Below are positions 50,344-59,913 of a stretch of 64,000 nucleotides of DNA, piece by piece; the stretch's first letter is position 1; each line of letters begins with the position of its first letter. The stretch lies in NCBI RefSeq assembly GCF_003286915.1, contig NZ_QMFY01000003.1, positions 372,001 to 436,000 of the forward strand, read 5' to 3'. A program made the position numbers and the translations under genes. The DNA is from Pseudochryseolinea flava. Its GTDB lineage: Bacteria; Bacteroidota; Bacteroidia; Cytophagales; Cyclobacteriaceae. The notes under the pieces are model-generated. The model saw only the letters and a list, made by a program, of their open reading frames with translations, ran no database searches and was not told the origin of the DNA.

Positions 50344-51426
50344 TTAAAATTTCAAATCATTAAGTCTAATCTCCCGGTGAATCCGCTCTTTCTTCTCGAC
50401 ATCAAATATTTTAAAGTGAACGATGGGATCAGATTCTTTCCAGTCTACCGCGATAACGCCGAAATGATTTTCCATTACCGGACCATCAATACGATTATCA
50501 TTTGGTGTAGCAAACTCCCACGTCGAAGTAATACCACTTGCGGTTACATCATATAAGGGATAGACGCCAGGTGCTGTAAGCTTTGAAATCTCCGCATAGT
50601 GCACATCACCGGAAATAAAAACAACACCATTCGCTTTCGTATTCTTAATTAAGTCAATCATCCGCTTTTGCTCATGTGGAAAATTTGCCCACGCTTCGTA
50701 ACCGTTGTGTGTAATTCCAAACTGAGTACTTGTGGCGATAATGCGAAGATCGGCTGGCACTTTTAATTGCTCTTCAATCCATTTCCACTGTTTCTCTCCG
50801 AGCATTGTTGAGTCTGCCGTTTTGTAAATCGCATAATCGAGTTCATAGTCAAATCGCGCATCGCCTTTGTGACTATCATCGTAAGGAAGCAGTTTGTCAC
50901 GAAACGTTCGCATGTCGGGAAATATAATCTGAATGCGATGGTTGCCTTCTTCTATCAGTCGACTAAAATAAATTCCGTCATGCTCCAACATGGTAGAGTC
51001 CATCACACCGAAGAATTGCATAAAAATCTGCTTTGACTCTTCTTTAAATTTGTAGTGTCTTCCGGAGTCGTTCATTCCAAAGTCGTGATCGTCCCATGTC
51101 GCCAGGATCGGTGTCGCAGCTTTCAACTTTTGGAATTCCGGCTTACGGCCAAGAATACCATAGTTCTTTCGAAGTGTGTCCATCACTTCTGTATCGCTGT
51201 AAATGTTATCGCCCAGGTAAATAAACAAGTCCGGTTTCATCTCGGCCACTTGTTCCAATATCGGTTGGGGTCTCCGTTGGTCGCCGCAAGAACCAAATGC
51301 AATGGTGGTTACCGTTGTCTTTGATGTTACGGAAGTTTCTTTTGGACTGCAGCTACCGATTATGACAACAACTGCAAGCAGCATTACATTTCTGATCACC
51401 TGAAGAATATAGTTTATGTTTAACAT
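50344..51426 (-). CDS. PhoD-like metallophosphatase lipoprotein
   Basis: A 360-residue protein of the PhoD-like alkaline phosphatase group. It has a hydrophobic N-terminus with lipobox-like VIIGSC, and the metal-binding motifs FIYLGDNIYSD, ATWDDHDFG and FISGDVHYAE. The opening FGSCGDQRR of the mature part is typical. Such enzymes hydrolyse phosphodiesters or phosphomonoesters outside the inner membrane. Some relatives are annotated as alkaline phosphatase D, but substrate specificity here is unknown. It stands alone. Confidence 0.85.
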   Translation of the reverse strand: MLNINYILQVIRNVMLLAVVVIIGSCSPKETSVTSKTTVTTIAFGSCGDQRRPQPILEQVAEMKPDLFIYLGDNIYSDTEVMDTLRKNYGILGRKPEFQKLKAATPILATWDDHDFGMNDSGRHYKFKEESKQIFMQFFGVMDSTMLEHDGIYFSRLIEEGNHRIQIIFPDMRTFRDKLLPYDDSHKGDARFDYELDYAIYKTADSTMLGEKQWKWIEEQLKVPADLRIIATSTQFGITHNGYEAWANFPHEQKRMIDLIKNTKANGVVFISGDVHYAEISKLTAPGVYPLYDVTASGITSTWEFATPNDNRIDGPVMENHFGVIAVDWKESDPIVHFKIFDVEKKERIHREIRLNDLKF

Positions 51427-51761
51427 TCACCGTTGGCATACAACGAATTCGTTATGCGAACGACATGGATAAAATTGCATTTCTTCTTTGACTTCACCAA
51501 GTCCCGTGTCCGTGTTCACTACGCATCAAACTTGAGCCTACTCTAACCTTTCGCTGAGACATTATCGCAACGTTAAACTTTCAAGGCAAACATGAACGTT
51601 TCGTGAAGCAATACACCACTGAAACAAATGAAACTACTAAATCTAACCGACAGGGCGTTTTCATCGATAACATTCGGATAATGCCGTATTGAGCAGGATA
51701 AACTCACTTCAGCAGCCAATATAATTTTCAATATGTTTACAACCAGTAAACACGGCTATCC
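51427..51761. other. Divergent promoter region with operator
   Basis: A 335-base gene-free region between the divergent phosphatase and XRE regulator genes; apart from the inverted repeat at 51734-51752 I see nothing distinctive. Confidence 0.5.
51734..51752. promoter_or_regulatory. Operator candidate of XRE-cupin regulator
   Basis: TGTTTAC, five bases, GTAAACA is a perfect 7-base inverted repeat nine bases before the XRE gene start, a typical autoregulatory position. Confidence 0.55.
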
Positions 51762-52337
51762 ATGACTGATAACGAAGTAGTATCGAGAATTGCGCAGAAA
51801 ATCAGAGCCATAAGACACGAAAAGAATTTAACGATTCAACAACTCGCCACGCGATCGAATGTAAGCAAAGGGCTTCTTTCAAAAATCGAAAACTCGCGGA
51901 CGGTTCCATCCTTACCGGTATTCATTACGATCATTCAATCACTCGATATTTCTCTTAAAGATTTCTTCAGGGAAATGGTACTGTCTAATGGGCTGCACTA
52001 CTTGTTGGTAAAGAAAGAGCAAACCATTGCAATGGAGCAAGAGCGCAAAACCGGAATTCGTTACAGTTATCTACTCTCGCAAAATATTTCTAACGGCACT
52101 ATGGAGGCGGCGTTACTTTCCATTGAGCCGGGGGCGAAAGCAACACCAACCACAACAGATGGATACGAGTTCAAATACATTCTTAAAGGTAGCTGCGAGT
52201 ATAAAATCAATAACGAAACGATTACGCTCGAAGAAGGAGACGCGCTCTATTTCGACGCATCAGTGCCGCACTCTCCCATCAACAATTCGAAGAAAAAAGT
52301 CGAAATGCTAGTCGTCTATTTTACATTTCCCAGGTAA
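51762..52337 (+). CDS. XRE-family regulator with cupin sensor domain
   Basis: A 191-residue transcription factor. The N-terminal helix-turn-helix is RHEKNLTIQQLATRSNVSKG with LLSKIENSRTVPSLPVF; the C-terminal cupin barrel has PTTTDGYEFKYILKGSCEYK and LEEGDALYFDASVPHSPINN. Such regulators sense a small ligand through the cupin and often control amino acid, polyamine or sugar-acid metabolism. The operator-like repeat just upstream suggests autoregulation. The other targets are not evident, because neighbours are unrelated. Confidence 0.92.
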   Translation: MTDNEVVSRIAQKIRAIRHEKNLTIQQLATRSNVSKGLLSKIENSRTVPSLPVFITIIQSLDISLKDFFREMVLSNGLHYLLVKKEQTIAMEQERKTGIRYSYLLSQNISNGTMEAALLSIEPGAKATPTTTDGYEFKYILKGSCEYKINNETITLEEGDALYFDASVPHSPINNSKKKVEMLVVYFTFPR

Positions 52338-52420
52338 GGGGTGTAGCACTCTTTTATTCGACATTTACTACTACTTGAACTTGACAACAACAATCAAGTA
52401 GACTCCGATTTTGGTTAGCA

Positions 52421-53260
52421 TTAATCCACACCATAACAATACTCTTTCAGATAGTCTATGGCGCCATCTTCGCCAGCTTGAAACGCTTTAGTTAGGCAGC
52501 GGCACCCTTCGGTAATCTTTGATAGCTCAACCAGCGCGATCCCCTTATAGAACATGAGCTTAACATCTGCCGGATCGTTTTTTAAACCGCGTTCGAGATA
52601 CTGCAATGCCAAAACATAAGCTTCCTCTTCGATACATATGCTGGCGGAATAGAGGTAAACTTCTTGCATTGACGGATTTTCCTTCAGCACGTCATCAAAA
52701 ATCGTCAACGCGCTATCCGGCATGTTATCGTAGTAGTAGTTCATTCCCAAATATGCTGTCAACTCCGCCGATGGTTGTACCGACAAAAGCTTCATAATAT
52801 CACGACGTGCTAAAGCGTAAGCTTCACTCTCCATCAAAATTTCGATGCGCCATTGAATGAAGTCAACGTTATCAGGATGATCTGATGTGAGCTGAGCGAG
52901 TTCTTTCAGCAACAGCTCACGGTTATCTTGCTCACGATAGATATACAGCCGCAGCATCAAAGCATGCTGTTCGTTATACTTGGTGAGATACTGATTTACA
53001 TCGGTGAGCGCGCGATCAAAATTCCCAATACTGAAGTGACAGATTGCTCGGTTGTATAGCGCCAAGTAATCTTCTTCCGTTTGAAGTTTCGATTCTTTCA
53101 CAACTTTGTTGAGCAGTTTTAATGCACCTTCATAATCCTGACGGTTCATCAAGGTATCAGCTTCGACCGTCCATGCTTGTATGCGATGACGATCCTGTGC
53201 CCACAAAAAAGAAGAACTGACCACCATTACGATGATCAGTCCTGCAATCTTTTCACTCAT
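52421..53260 (-). CDS. Exported TPR protein
   Basis: A 279-residue protein with a signal peptide (IAGLIIVMVVSSSFLWAQ) and about six tetratricopeptide repeats, such as YEGALKLLNKVV, ALYNRAICHFSIGNFDRALT and YLYSASICIEEEAYVLALQY. It probably mediates protein interactions in the periplasm. Six bases separate it from the typA stop codon, so both may be on one transcript, although no functional link is known. Confidence 0.75.
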   Translation of the reverse strand: MSEKIAGLIIVMVVSSSFLWAQDRHRIQAWTVEADTLMNRQDYEGALKLLNKVVKESKLQTEEDYLALYNRAICHFSIGNFDRALTDVNQYLTKYNEQHALMLRLYIYREQDNRELLLKELAQLTSDHPDNVDFIQWRIEILMESEAYALARRDIMKLLSVQPSAELTAYLGMNYYYDNMPDSALTIFDDVLKENPSMQEVYLYSASICIEEEAYVLALQYLERGLKNDPADVKLMFYKGIALVELSKITEGCRCLTKAFQAGEDGAIDYLKEYCYGVD

Positions 53261-53266
53261 TTATTA

Positions 53267-55072
53267 CTATTTACTGTAGCGTTTACGCTCGTTTTCTGTC
53301 AAGTAAATTTTTCTAAGGCGAATAGACTTCGGTGTTACCTCAACATATTCGTCAGACTGAATGTATTCCAATGCTTCTTCCAAAGAGAATTTAATTGGTG
53401 GAGCAATACGCATTTTCTCGTCAGCACCTGAAGCACGCATGTTGGTAAGTTTCTTTGTCTTCGTTACGTTGATCACAAGGTCGCCACTGCGGCTGTGTTC
53501 ACCGATAACTTGTCCTTCGTAGATAGGTTCACCTGGATCGATGAAGAACTTACCACGATCTTGTAAGTTGTTCAAGCTGTAAGCAATTGCTTCACCTTGC
53601 TCCATTACGATCAATGATCCGTTGATACGTCCAGGGATTTCACCGCGGTACGGTTGATATTCTTTAAAGCGGTGTGTTACGATAGCCTCACCTGCCGTTA
53701 CGTTCAAGAGATAGTTTCTAAGACCGATGATTCCACGTGAAGGAATTGTAAACTTCAAGATCATTCGATCACCTTTAGGCTCCATGTTCAACATTTCACC
53801 TTTGCGTTGCGACACGGTCTCAATAGCCTTACCTGCATCTGTTTCTGGAAGGTCGATTGTTAACTCTTCCACTGGCTCTGATTTCACACCATCGATATCT
53901 TTGAAGATAACTTGTGGCTGGCCGATTTGAAGTTCATAACCTTCTCGGCGCATCGTTTCGATCAATACCGATAAGTGGAGTACACCACGACCGAATACCA
54001 TGAACGAATCCGCTGAGCCGGTATCACCTACACGTAATGCAAGGTTTTTCTCAAGCTCTTTATCAAGTCTTTCTTTGATGTGACGTGACGTTACGAACTT
54101 ACCTTCTTTACCATAGAAAGGCGAGTTGTTGATGGTGAAGAGCATGCTCATCGTAGGCTCATCGATCGCAATAGATTTCATTGCTTCTGGTTTTTCTGGA
54201 TCAGCAACAGTATCGCCGATTTCAAAACCTTCCAAACCTACTAACGCACAGATTTCACCTGCTTTTACTTCATCTACTTTCTGTTTTTCAAAGCCTTCAA
54301 ATACATAAAGATCTTTGATTTTACTTTTTACGATCGCTTTTGAATCGCGTTTTACAAGAACGATGTTTTGTCCTGATTTGATAGAACCACGGTGAACGCG
54401 GCCGATCGCCACACGACCGATATAAGAAGAGTACTCCAATGAAGTGATCAACATTTGAGTAGAACCTTCAGCAATTTTCGGCGCTGGAATATGTTCGATA
54501 ATACCGTCGAGCAATGGCGTAATGCTATCGGTAGGATTTTTCCAATCTGTGCTCATCCAGCCATTCTTTGCAGAGCCGTAGAATGTCGGAAAGTCAAGCT
54601 GATCTTCCGTAGCGTCGAGTTGGAACATGAGATCGAATACTTGCTCATGAACCTCGTCTGGCGTACAGTTTTTCTTGTCAACTTTATTTACAACCACAAT
54701 TGGTTTCAAGCCAAGTTGAAGCGCTTTTTGAAGTACGAAGCGCGTTTGTGGCATCGGCCCTTCAAAGGCATCAACCAAAAGAAGACAGCCATCGGCCATG
54801 TTCAATACACGTTCTACTTCTCCCCCGAAGTCACTGTGACCCGGAGTGTCAATTACGTTGATCTTGTAGTCTTTATAGCGTACAGAAACGTTTTTCGCTA
54901 AGATGGTAATCCCGCGTTCGCGTTCCAGATCGTTGCTATCCATGATCAATTCGCCAGGGTTCTCATGGTCTTTGAAAAGTTTACCAGCCATGAGTAGTTT
55001 GTCAACCAGGGTAGTTTTTCCGTGGTCAACGTGCGCGATAATCGCGATGTTCCTGATCTTGTTAACGTCCAT
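53267..55072 (-). CDS. typA: Translational GTPase TypA/BipA
   Basis: A 601-residue ribosome-binding GTPase of the EF-G/LepA superfamily. G1 is AHVDHGKTT (13-21), G3 is [16 protein letters not shown], and G4 is VVNKVDKK. The TypA-specific C-terminal domain is present ([39 protein letters not shown]). It helps ribosome assembly and translation under stress or low temperature. The length is normal (about 600). The start is a canonical ATG at 55072. Confidence 0.97.
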   Translation of the reverse strand: MDVNKIRNIAIIAHVDHGKTTLVDKLLMAGKLFKDHENPGELIMDSNDLERERGITILAKNVSVRYKDYKINVIDTPGHSDFGGEVERVLNMADGCLLLVDAFEGPMPQTRFVLQKALQLGLKPIVVVNKVDKKNCTPDEVHEQVFDLMFQLDATEDQLDFPTFYGSAKNGWMSTDWKNPTDSITPLLDGIIEHIPAPKIAEGSTQMLITSLEYSSYIGRVAIGRVHRGSIKSGQNIVLVKRDSKAIVKSKIKDLYVFEGFEKQKVDEVKAGEICALVGLEGFEIGDTVADPEKPEAMKSIAIDEPTMSMLFTINNSPFYGKEGKFVTSRHIKERLDKELEKNLALRVGDTGSADSFMVFGRGVLHLSVLIETMRREGYELQIGQPQVIFKDIDGVKSEPVEELTIDLPETDAGKAIETVSQRKGEMLNMEPKGDRMILKFTIPSRGIIGLRNYLLNVTAGEAIVTHRFKEYQPYRGEIPGRINGSLIVMEQGEAIAYSLNNLQDRGKFFIDPGEPIYEGQVIGEHSRSGDLVINVTKTKKLTNMRASGADEKMRIAPPIKFSLEEALEYIQSDEYVEVTPKSIRLRKIYLTENERKRYSK

Positions 55073-55206
55073 AAATCCTCAAAATCCTCGTTTTTTCTTC
55101 AATTGAGGCGCAAAGATACACTTTTAATCGGTTAATAACTATGTTGTTGCAATTGTCTCCAACCTTTTCCCGAGCGCGAGGGTCTAACAGTTCAAACGAT
55201 TGAATT

Positions 55207-55563
55207 ATGAGACCGCTGCTTAAACTTTTGATCTTCTCGTTTTCCGCTTTCTTTTTGGCCGGTTGCGATTGGTTTACGGATGATGACGACGACGATAAGG
55301 ATATCGCTCCCCCACCGGCGGGTTATAGTCTCGGTAAAATTTACGATTACGATATGACGGAATGTGGCTGCTGCGGCGGTTATATGATCGAGATTAACAA
55401 AGCAAACTATAAATTCGATAACGAGGACGTCGCCGAACCTAATTCGCTCAATGTAATAGACATCAAATTTCCCGCTTACGTTTATGTAAAGTGGACTTTA
55501 AAAACCGGTGGCTGCTCGGAAAGAATACTGATCGACGACCTGCAAATGGCGACCATCCGTTAA
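55207..55563 (+). CDS. Hypothetical lipoprotein
   Basis: A 118-residue lipoprotein with a signal peptide and lipobox FFLAGC (Cys19), followed by DWFTDDDDDDKD, an acidic run. The mature domain has ECGCCGGYMIEI, a cysteine cluster that may bind a metal or form disulfides, and beta-rich residues (YVYVKWTLKTGGCSERI). I do not recognise the family. It is short, single and convergent with the methyltransferase gene. Confidence 0.65.
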   Translation: MRPLLKLLIFSFSAFFLAGCDWFTDDDDDDKDIAPPPAGYSLGKIYDYDMTECGCCGGYMIEINKANYKFDNEDVAEPNSLNVIDIKFPAYVYVKWTLKTGGCSERILIDDLQMATIR

Positions 55564-55580
55564 TGCAATCTCTTGCAGAA

Positions 55581-56474
55581 CTATCCTTTTAGCCGAAGAA
55601 ACGTACCCATTGGCAAATCTTTGCCTTGCTTCGATTTCAAAAAGAATTCACCGAATTCATGATCCTTGATATCAAAATGCGACTTGGCAACATTTAGTCC
55701 GACAACTGCCGACAGACCAACAGCATAGGTGCTAAGAATGAAGAAGTAATCCTTCTTCTCAAGCAGCGCACTGCTCATGGATATCAACTCATTCAATTGT
55801 TCTTGCAACGTCCACTTTTCTCCCTCCGGCCCACGTCCATAAGGCGGTGGATCCATCAGAATTCCATTGTATCGATTTCCGCGCTTCAATTCTCGCTTTA
55901 CAAATTTGAACGCATCTTCATACACCCAACGAATATCTTTTAAGTTGTTGAGCTGCATATTTTGATTTGCCCAATTAATACCGGGTCTTGATGCGTCGCA
56001 ATGAATAACATCTGCACCGGCACTGCGCGCAACTACCGATGCGGCGCCTGTGTAAGCAAACAGATTTAACACTTTGGGTTGCTTCGCCGACCAACTCTTA
56101 ACGGTATCATAAATGAAATTCCAGTTGCTACCTTGTTCTGGAAAAATCCCCACATGACCAAACCCCGTTAATGCAAGCCGAAGCGTGAGTGTGAGATCGT
56201 TATATTGATAATTGACCTGCCAACTTTCAGGCATGTCTTTCCCTTTCGACCACCCCCCTTTCACATCATCCGTATATCTGAATTTATCGGTTTGCTCCCG
56301 TACAAATTTTGCATGCGCCATTTTCTTCCAATCAGCATCACTCAATGATTTTGGCCAGATGGCTTGAGGCTCCGGGCGGATTAGGGTATACTTTCCAAAG
56401 CGTTCAAGTTTTTCGAAGTCACCGGCGTCGATCAATTCATAATCTTTCCAGGACGAAGGATGGAGTAATTTCAT
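55581..56474 (-). CDS. RlmI-like SAM-dependent methyltransferase
   Basis: A 297-residue class I methyltransferase. The SAM pocket is VLNLFAYTGAASVVARSAGA, followed by VIHCDASRPGINWANQN, and the catalytic motif is GILMDPPPYGRGP. The arrangement resembles the RlmI/PF10672 group that methylates cytosine in 23S rRNA, but the N-terminal PUA domain is short or absent. The likely target is rRNA or another RNA. Confidence 0.85.
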   Translation of the reverse strand: MKLLHPSSWKDYELIDAGDFEKLERFGKYTLIRPEPQAIWPKSLSDADWKKMAHAKFVREQTDKFRYTDDVKGGWSKGKDMPESWQVNYQYNDLTLTLRLALTGFGHVGIFPEQGSNWNFIYDTVKSWSAKQPKVLNLFAYTGAASVVARSAGADVIHCDASRPGINWANQNMQLNNLKDIRWVYEDAFKFVKRELKRGNRYNGILMDPPPYGRGPEGEKWTLQEQLNELISMSSALLEKKDYFFILSTYAVGLSAVVGLNVAKSHFDIKDHEFGEFFLKSKQGKDLPMGTFLRLKG

Positions 56475-56602
56475 TGGCGCAAAGCTAATAAAATGCAGTT
56501 AAATGAAATTGTTCCCCCAAGCTTCTGCTAGAAAAGCGTTTCAGCGAAAATGTCCGTGCAACTGTGCAGCGCGCTATGTAACTTCGCGTCATAACTGCGT
56601 TC

Positions 56603-57406
56603 ATGCATCCAATCATTACAAGTCCACAGAATTCAAAGATCAAAAACATCGTTGCCCTCGAGAAAGCACGTGAACGAAAAGCTCAACAAGTATTCTTAAT
56701 CGAAGGCCTGAAAGAACTTACGCTGGCTGTGGCGGGTGGATACACTTTGCAAAGCGTTTTCTTTTGTCCGGATATTATTGATGACAAGGCATTGCTGCGC
56801 ATCGTTAAACATGAGCGACTTTTGATTCCCGTTGAACGCACTGTTTTTGAAAAAGTAGCCTACCGCGAAAGTACGGGTGGTATCATTGCAATTGCTACAC
56901 AGAAGGAACACAAGCTTGCAGCCATCAAACTTAGTGCGAATCCATTGATTCTTATCCTTGAAGCGGTTGAAAAGCCCGGTAATCTGGGCGCGATGCTTCG
57001 TACCGCCGACGCTGCCGGTGTCGACGCCGTTATTATTTGCGACCCACAAACCGATTTTTATAATTCAAATGTTGTACGATCAAGTGTCGGATGCGTGTTT
57101 ACAAAACAGGTGGCTGCTGCATCTTCGGAAGAAACTTTACAATGGCTTCGTACACAAAATGTAAGTGTATACACAACATATCTTCAGGCATCAAAGTCGT
57201 ATCACGAGATAGATTTCCGAAAGCCCAGCGCCATTGTGATGGGAACGGAGTCAACAGGACTGTCGAGTTTCTGGGTCGAGAACACGGATGCGAACATCAT
57301 TATACCGATGCAAGGTGAAATAGACTCGATGAATGTATCTACCGCCGCGGCTGTTGTGATCTTCGAAGCTTGCCGTCAGCGCGGGTTTTCTGTTGTAAGA
57401 AAGTAA
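56603..57406 (+). CDS. SpoU/TrmH-family RNA methyltransferase
   Basis: A 267-residue SPOUT enzyme. The three motifs are EKPGNLGAMLRTADAAG (motif 1), VMGTESTGL (motif 2) and MQGEIDSMNVSTAAAVVIFE (motif 3, forming the knotted SAM site). The N-terminal 90 residues form the RNA-binding L30-like domain (PQNSKIKNIVALEKARERKA). It probably 2'-O-methylates ribose in tRNA or rRNA. The length is standard. Confidence 0.92.
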   Translation: MHPIITSPQNSKIKNIVALEKARERKAQQVFLIEGLKELTLAVAGGYTLQSVFFCPDIIDDKALLRIVKHERLLIPVERTVFEKVAYRESTGGIIAIATQKEHKLAAIKLSANPLILILEAVEKPGNLGAMLRTADAAGVDAVIICDPQTDFYNSNVVRSSVGCVFTKQVAAASSEETLQWLRTQNVSVYTTYLQASKSYHEIDFRKPSAIVMGTESTGLSSFWVENTDANIIIPMQGEIDSMNVSTAAAVVIFEACRQRGFSVVRK

Positions 57407-57485
57407 TCATTTTTCCGCAGAAATAAAACACGTTTTTCAACTTCACCCGCTACAAAAAACGCTAAATTCGTATCTCTTGGAGCCC

Positions 57486-59819
57486 ATGATGGATCATCTT
57501 CCATTACCCGAAAAACATATGCAACGAGAAGACAAATTTCTCAATGCGCTAGCAGAAGCTTACCGACTGCAAGAGGCTATTATTGCCACTACTGAACTCG
57601 CGATCATCTCGACCGCTGTTGATGGAACGATCACAAGTTTCAATAAAGCTGCCGAAACGTTGCTGGGCTACACGGGCGAAGAAACAATCGGTAAACAGTC
57701 TTTGATCAATTTCCATGATGCGACGGAACTTGCGCTACGAGCCTCGGCGTTAAGCGATGAGCTCAGTTTTCCGGTGCAAATTGGCTTCGACGCAATTTCG
57801 ATAAAATCACATTTGCAAAACGTCGCCGACCGTCGCGAGTGGACGTACATCAGAAAAAACGGCACACGATTTCCTGTTGTGGTTTCGATCACCGCATTGT
57901 GGGACGAGAAAGATAAACTTATCGGTTATGCCTCCATCGCTACCGATATTACCGCTCAAAAAGCGCAAGAACTTAAAGTCCGCGAATCACAAGAACATCT
58001 TCAGGCACTGGTGTCTTCGCTCGACGACATCGTATTTGAACTCGATGAAAATGCAAGGTTCACGCATATCTGGGTAAAAAGTGACGAGTACCTTTTCTTA
58101 CCAAGAAATCAAATTTATGGCCGGACACTTACCGAAATGTTCGGCGAAGCTTTTGCGCGCCCTTTTGAAAAGGGATTTCAACAGGTATTGCAAACTGGAA
58201 AAACATTCAATCACGAATACAAAACGCTGGCCAATGACGAACGCTGGTTCAACGCCAAGTATTCGCTCATTTATGATCATGGATTACCCACCACGCGCGT
58301 GAGTGTGTGCATTCAAGATATCACTGCCCGAAAACAAGCCGAGATCTCTTTGAAAGAAAGTGAAGAACGCTTCAGACTTCTTGCTGAAAACATTTCAGGA
58401 ACAATCTACTTATGCCGTAATGACGTTAACTATTCGATGTTATACCTGAACGACAACGCGGCAGTATTAACGGGATATCAAGCGAATGAATTTCTTTCCG
58501 GCAATATTCATTTCTCAGATCTCTTTCATGAAGGCGATCGCGAAAGAATTTTTAAGATTGTTGATGAAGCGCTCGAGAAGAAAGTAAGCTTTCATATTCT
58601 CTATCGGATTAATCACAAATCGGGAGTGATACGATGGGTGGAAGAAACAGGAATCGGCGTTTATAGTAGTGACGGTCTCCTTTTGATGATCGAAGGATAT
58701 CTTACGGACGTGACGGAACGCATCCTCTCTGAAGAAGAGCTTCACCGTATTGCCGACGAAAACCACAGAATCTTTAATTACAGCATAGGTCTAAAAGCTG
58801 TCGCTAATTTTGAAGGTTATTTCATAAAACTTAACCCCGCTTGGGAAAGATTATTAGGCTGGTCTGTGAGAGAGCTTACATCGGCAAAATTTGCCGACTT
58901 CATCCATCCTGATGATTTACAAAGGACGTATGACACTTTCAAATACGTGCTTGATGGTAACGACATCTTGACGTTTGAAAACCGCTATCGCCATAAAGAT
59001 GGATCATACCGATGGCTGATGTGGACCTCATCACCCGATAGAACGCGTGGATTGATTTATGCATCTGCGGTAGACATCACTGACCGAAAGAAATTTGAAG
59101 ACGATCTTCTCCTCTCAAAAAAAGATCTTGAAGTCGCAGCGATGGAGCTTGAGGAACAGAATCGCCAGCTAGATGAATTCGCACACATCATCTCTCACAA
59201 CTTACGATCACCCGCAGGTAACATTAAAGCTTTACTCGGATTTATCAACGACAAGAGCTCACTTGAAGACTACAAACTAATTTTTGAGAAAGTAAAAAAC
59301 GTAGCTAACAACTTGAACGAAACGATGAACGAGTTGATGGAGATGTTGATGGTGAAGAAAAACACGGATATCGAACGCACTGAAATTCGTTTCAAAGACA
59401 TCCTTGATAAAGTTGTCCAATCTCTTGAGGGCGATCTCATTCAGTGCGGCGCCACGTTAACGTTCGATTTTAATTCCGCTCCGAAAATCATCTATAGCAA
59501 AACATATCTTGAGAGTATATTTCAAAATCTGTTAAGTAACGGCATCAAGTATCGTTCTTCAGAACGCAAGCCACAGATTCACGTGAGTACTTCTATCATC
59601 GGCAATCGTATTGAGCTTCGCTTCGCAGACAATGGTCTCGGAATCGACTTGGAAAAATACGGCGCTAAACTCTTTGGGCTCCACAAAACGTTCCATGAAA
59701 ACAAAGATGCACGTGGCGTTGGACTCTTCCTCACCAAGACACAAATCGAAACGATGGGTGGTAGTATCGGAGCTGAAAGTAAACCTGGCGAAGGCACTAC
59801 ATTTGTAATTCGGTTCTAG
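57486..59819 (+). CDS. Multi-PAS sensor histidine kinase
   Basis: A 777-residue kinase with no membrane segments, so cytosolic. Four PAS domains are seen in order: FNKAAETLLGYTGEE, LDENARFTHIWVKS, MLYLNDNAAVLTGYQANE and FIKLNPAWERLLGWSVREL, with PAC segments such as VRWVEETGIGVYSSDG. The phosphorylated His is in DEFAHIISHNLRSPAGNIKA, and the ATPase boxes are NLLSNGIKYRSSE, ADNGLGID and GVGLFLTKTQIETMGG. ATG 57486 or 57489 is used because GGAG lies directly upstream (57479-57482). No response regulator is adjacent. Confidence 0.9.
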   Translation: MMDHLPLPEKHMQREDKFLNALAEAYRLQEAIIATTELAIISTAVDGTITSFNKAAETLLGYTGEETIGKQSLINFHDATELALRASALSDELSFPVQIGFDAISIKSHLQNVADRREWTYIRKNGTRFPVVVSITALWDEKDKLIGYASIATDITAQKAQELKVRESQEHLQALVSSLDDIVFELDENARFTHIWVKSDEYLFLPRNQIYGRTLTEMFGEAFARPFEKGFQQVLQTGKTFNHEYKTLANDERWFNAKYSLIYDHGLPTTRVSVCIQDITARKQAEISLKESEERFRLLAENISGTIYLCRNDVNYSMLYLNDNAAVLTGYQANEFLSGNIHFSDLFHEGDRERIFKIVDEALEKKVSFHILYRINHKSGVIRWVEETGIGVYSSDGLLLMIEGYLTDVTERILSEEELHRIADENHRIFNYSIGLKAVANFEGYFIKLNPAWERLLGWSVRELTSAKFADFIHPDDLQRTYDTFKYVLDGNDILTFENRYRHKDGSYRWLMWTSSPDRTRGLIYASAVDITDRKKFEDDLLLSKKDLEVAAMELEEQNRQLDEFAHIISHNLRSPAGNIKALLGFINDKSSLEDYKLIFEKVKNVANNLNETMNELMEMLMVKKNTDIERTEIRFKDILDKVVQSLEGDLIQCGATLTFDFNSAPKIIYSKTYLESIFQNLLSNGIKYRSSERKPQIHVSTSIIGNRIELRFADNGLGIDLEKYGAKLFGLHKTFHENKDARGVGLFLTKTQIETMGGSIGAESKPGEGTTFVIRF

Positions 59820-59859
59820 TCATTTAACGAAGCACAACCTAGTTCAAACCTAAAAAGCT

Positions 59860-59895
59860 AGAATGGTGAGCACATTATTATTGCTCACCACTCCA
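59860..59895. terminator. Hairpin between convergent genes
   Basis: GGTGAGCA pairs with TGCTCACC around a nine-base AT-rich loop. A T-run is missing, so termination activity is uncertain; its position between convergent genes fits a bidirectional stop. Confidence 0.4.
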
Positions 59896-59913
59896 TCGCT
59901 TGTAAGTTATCTT

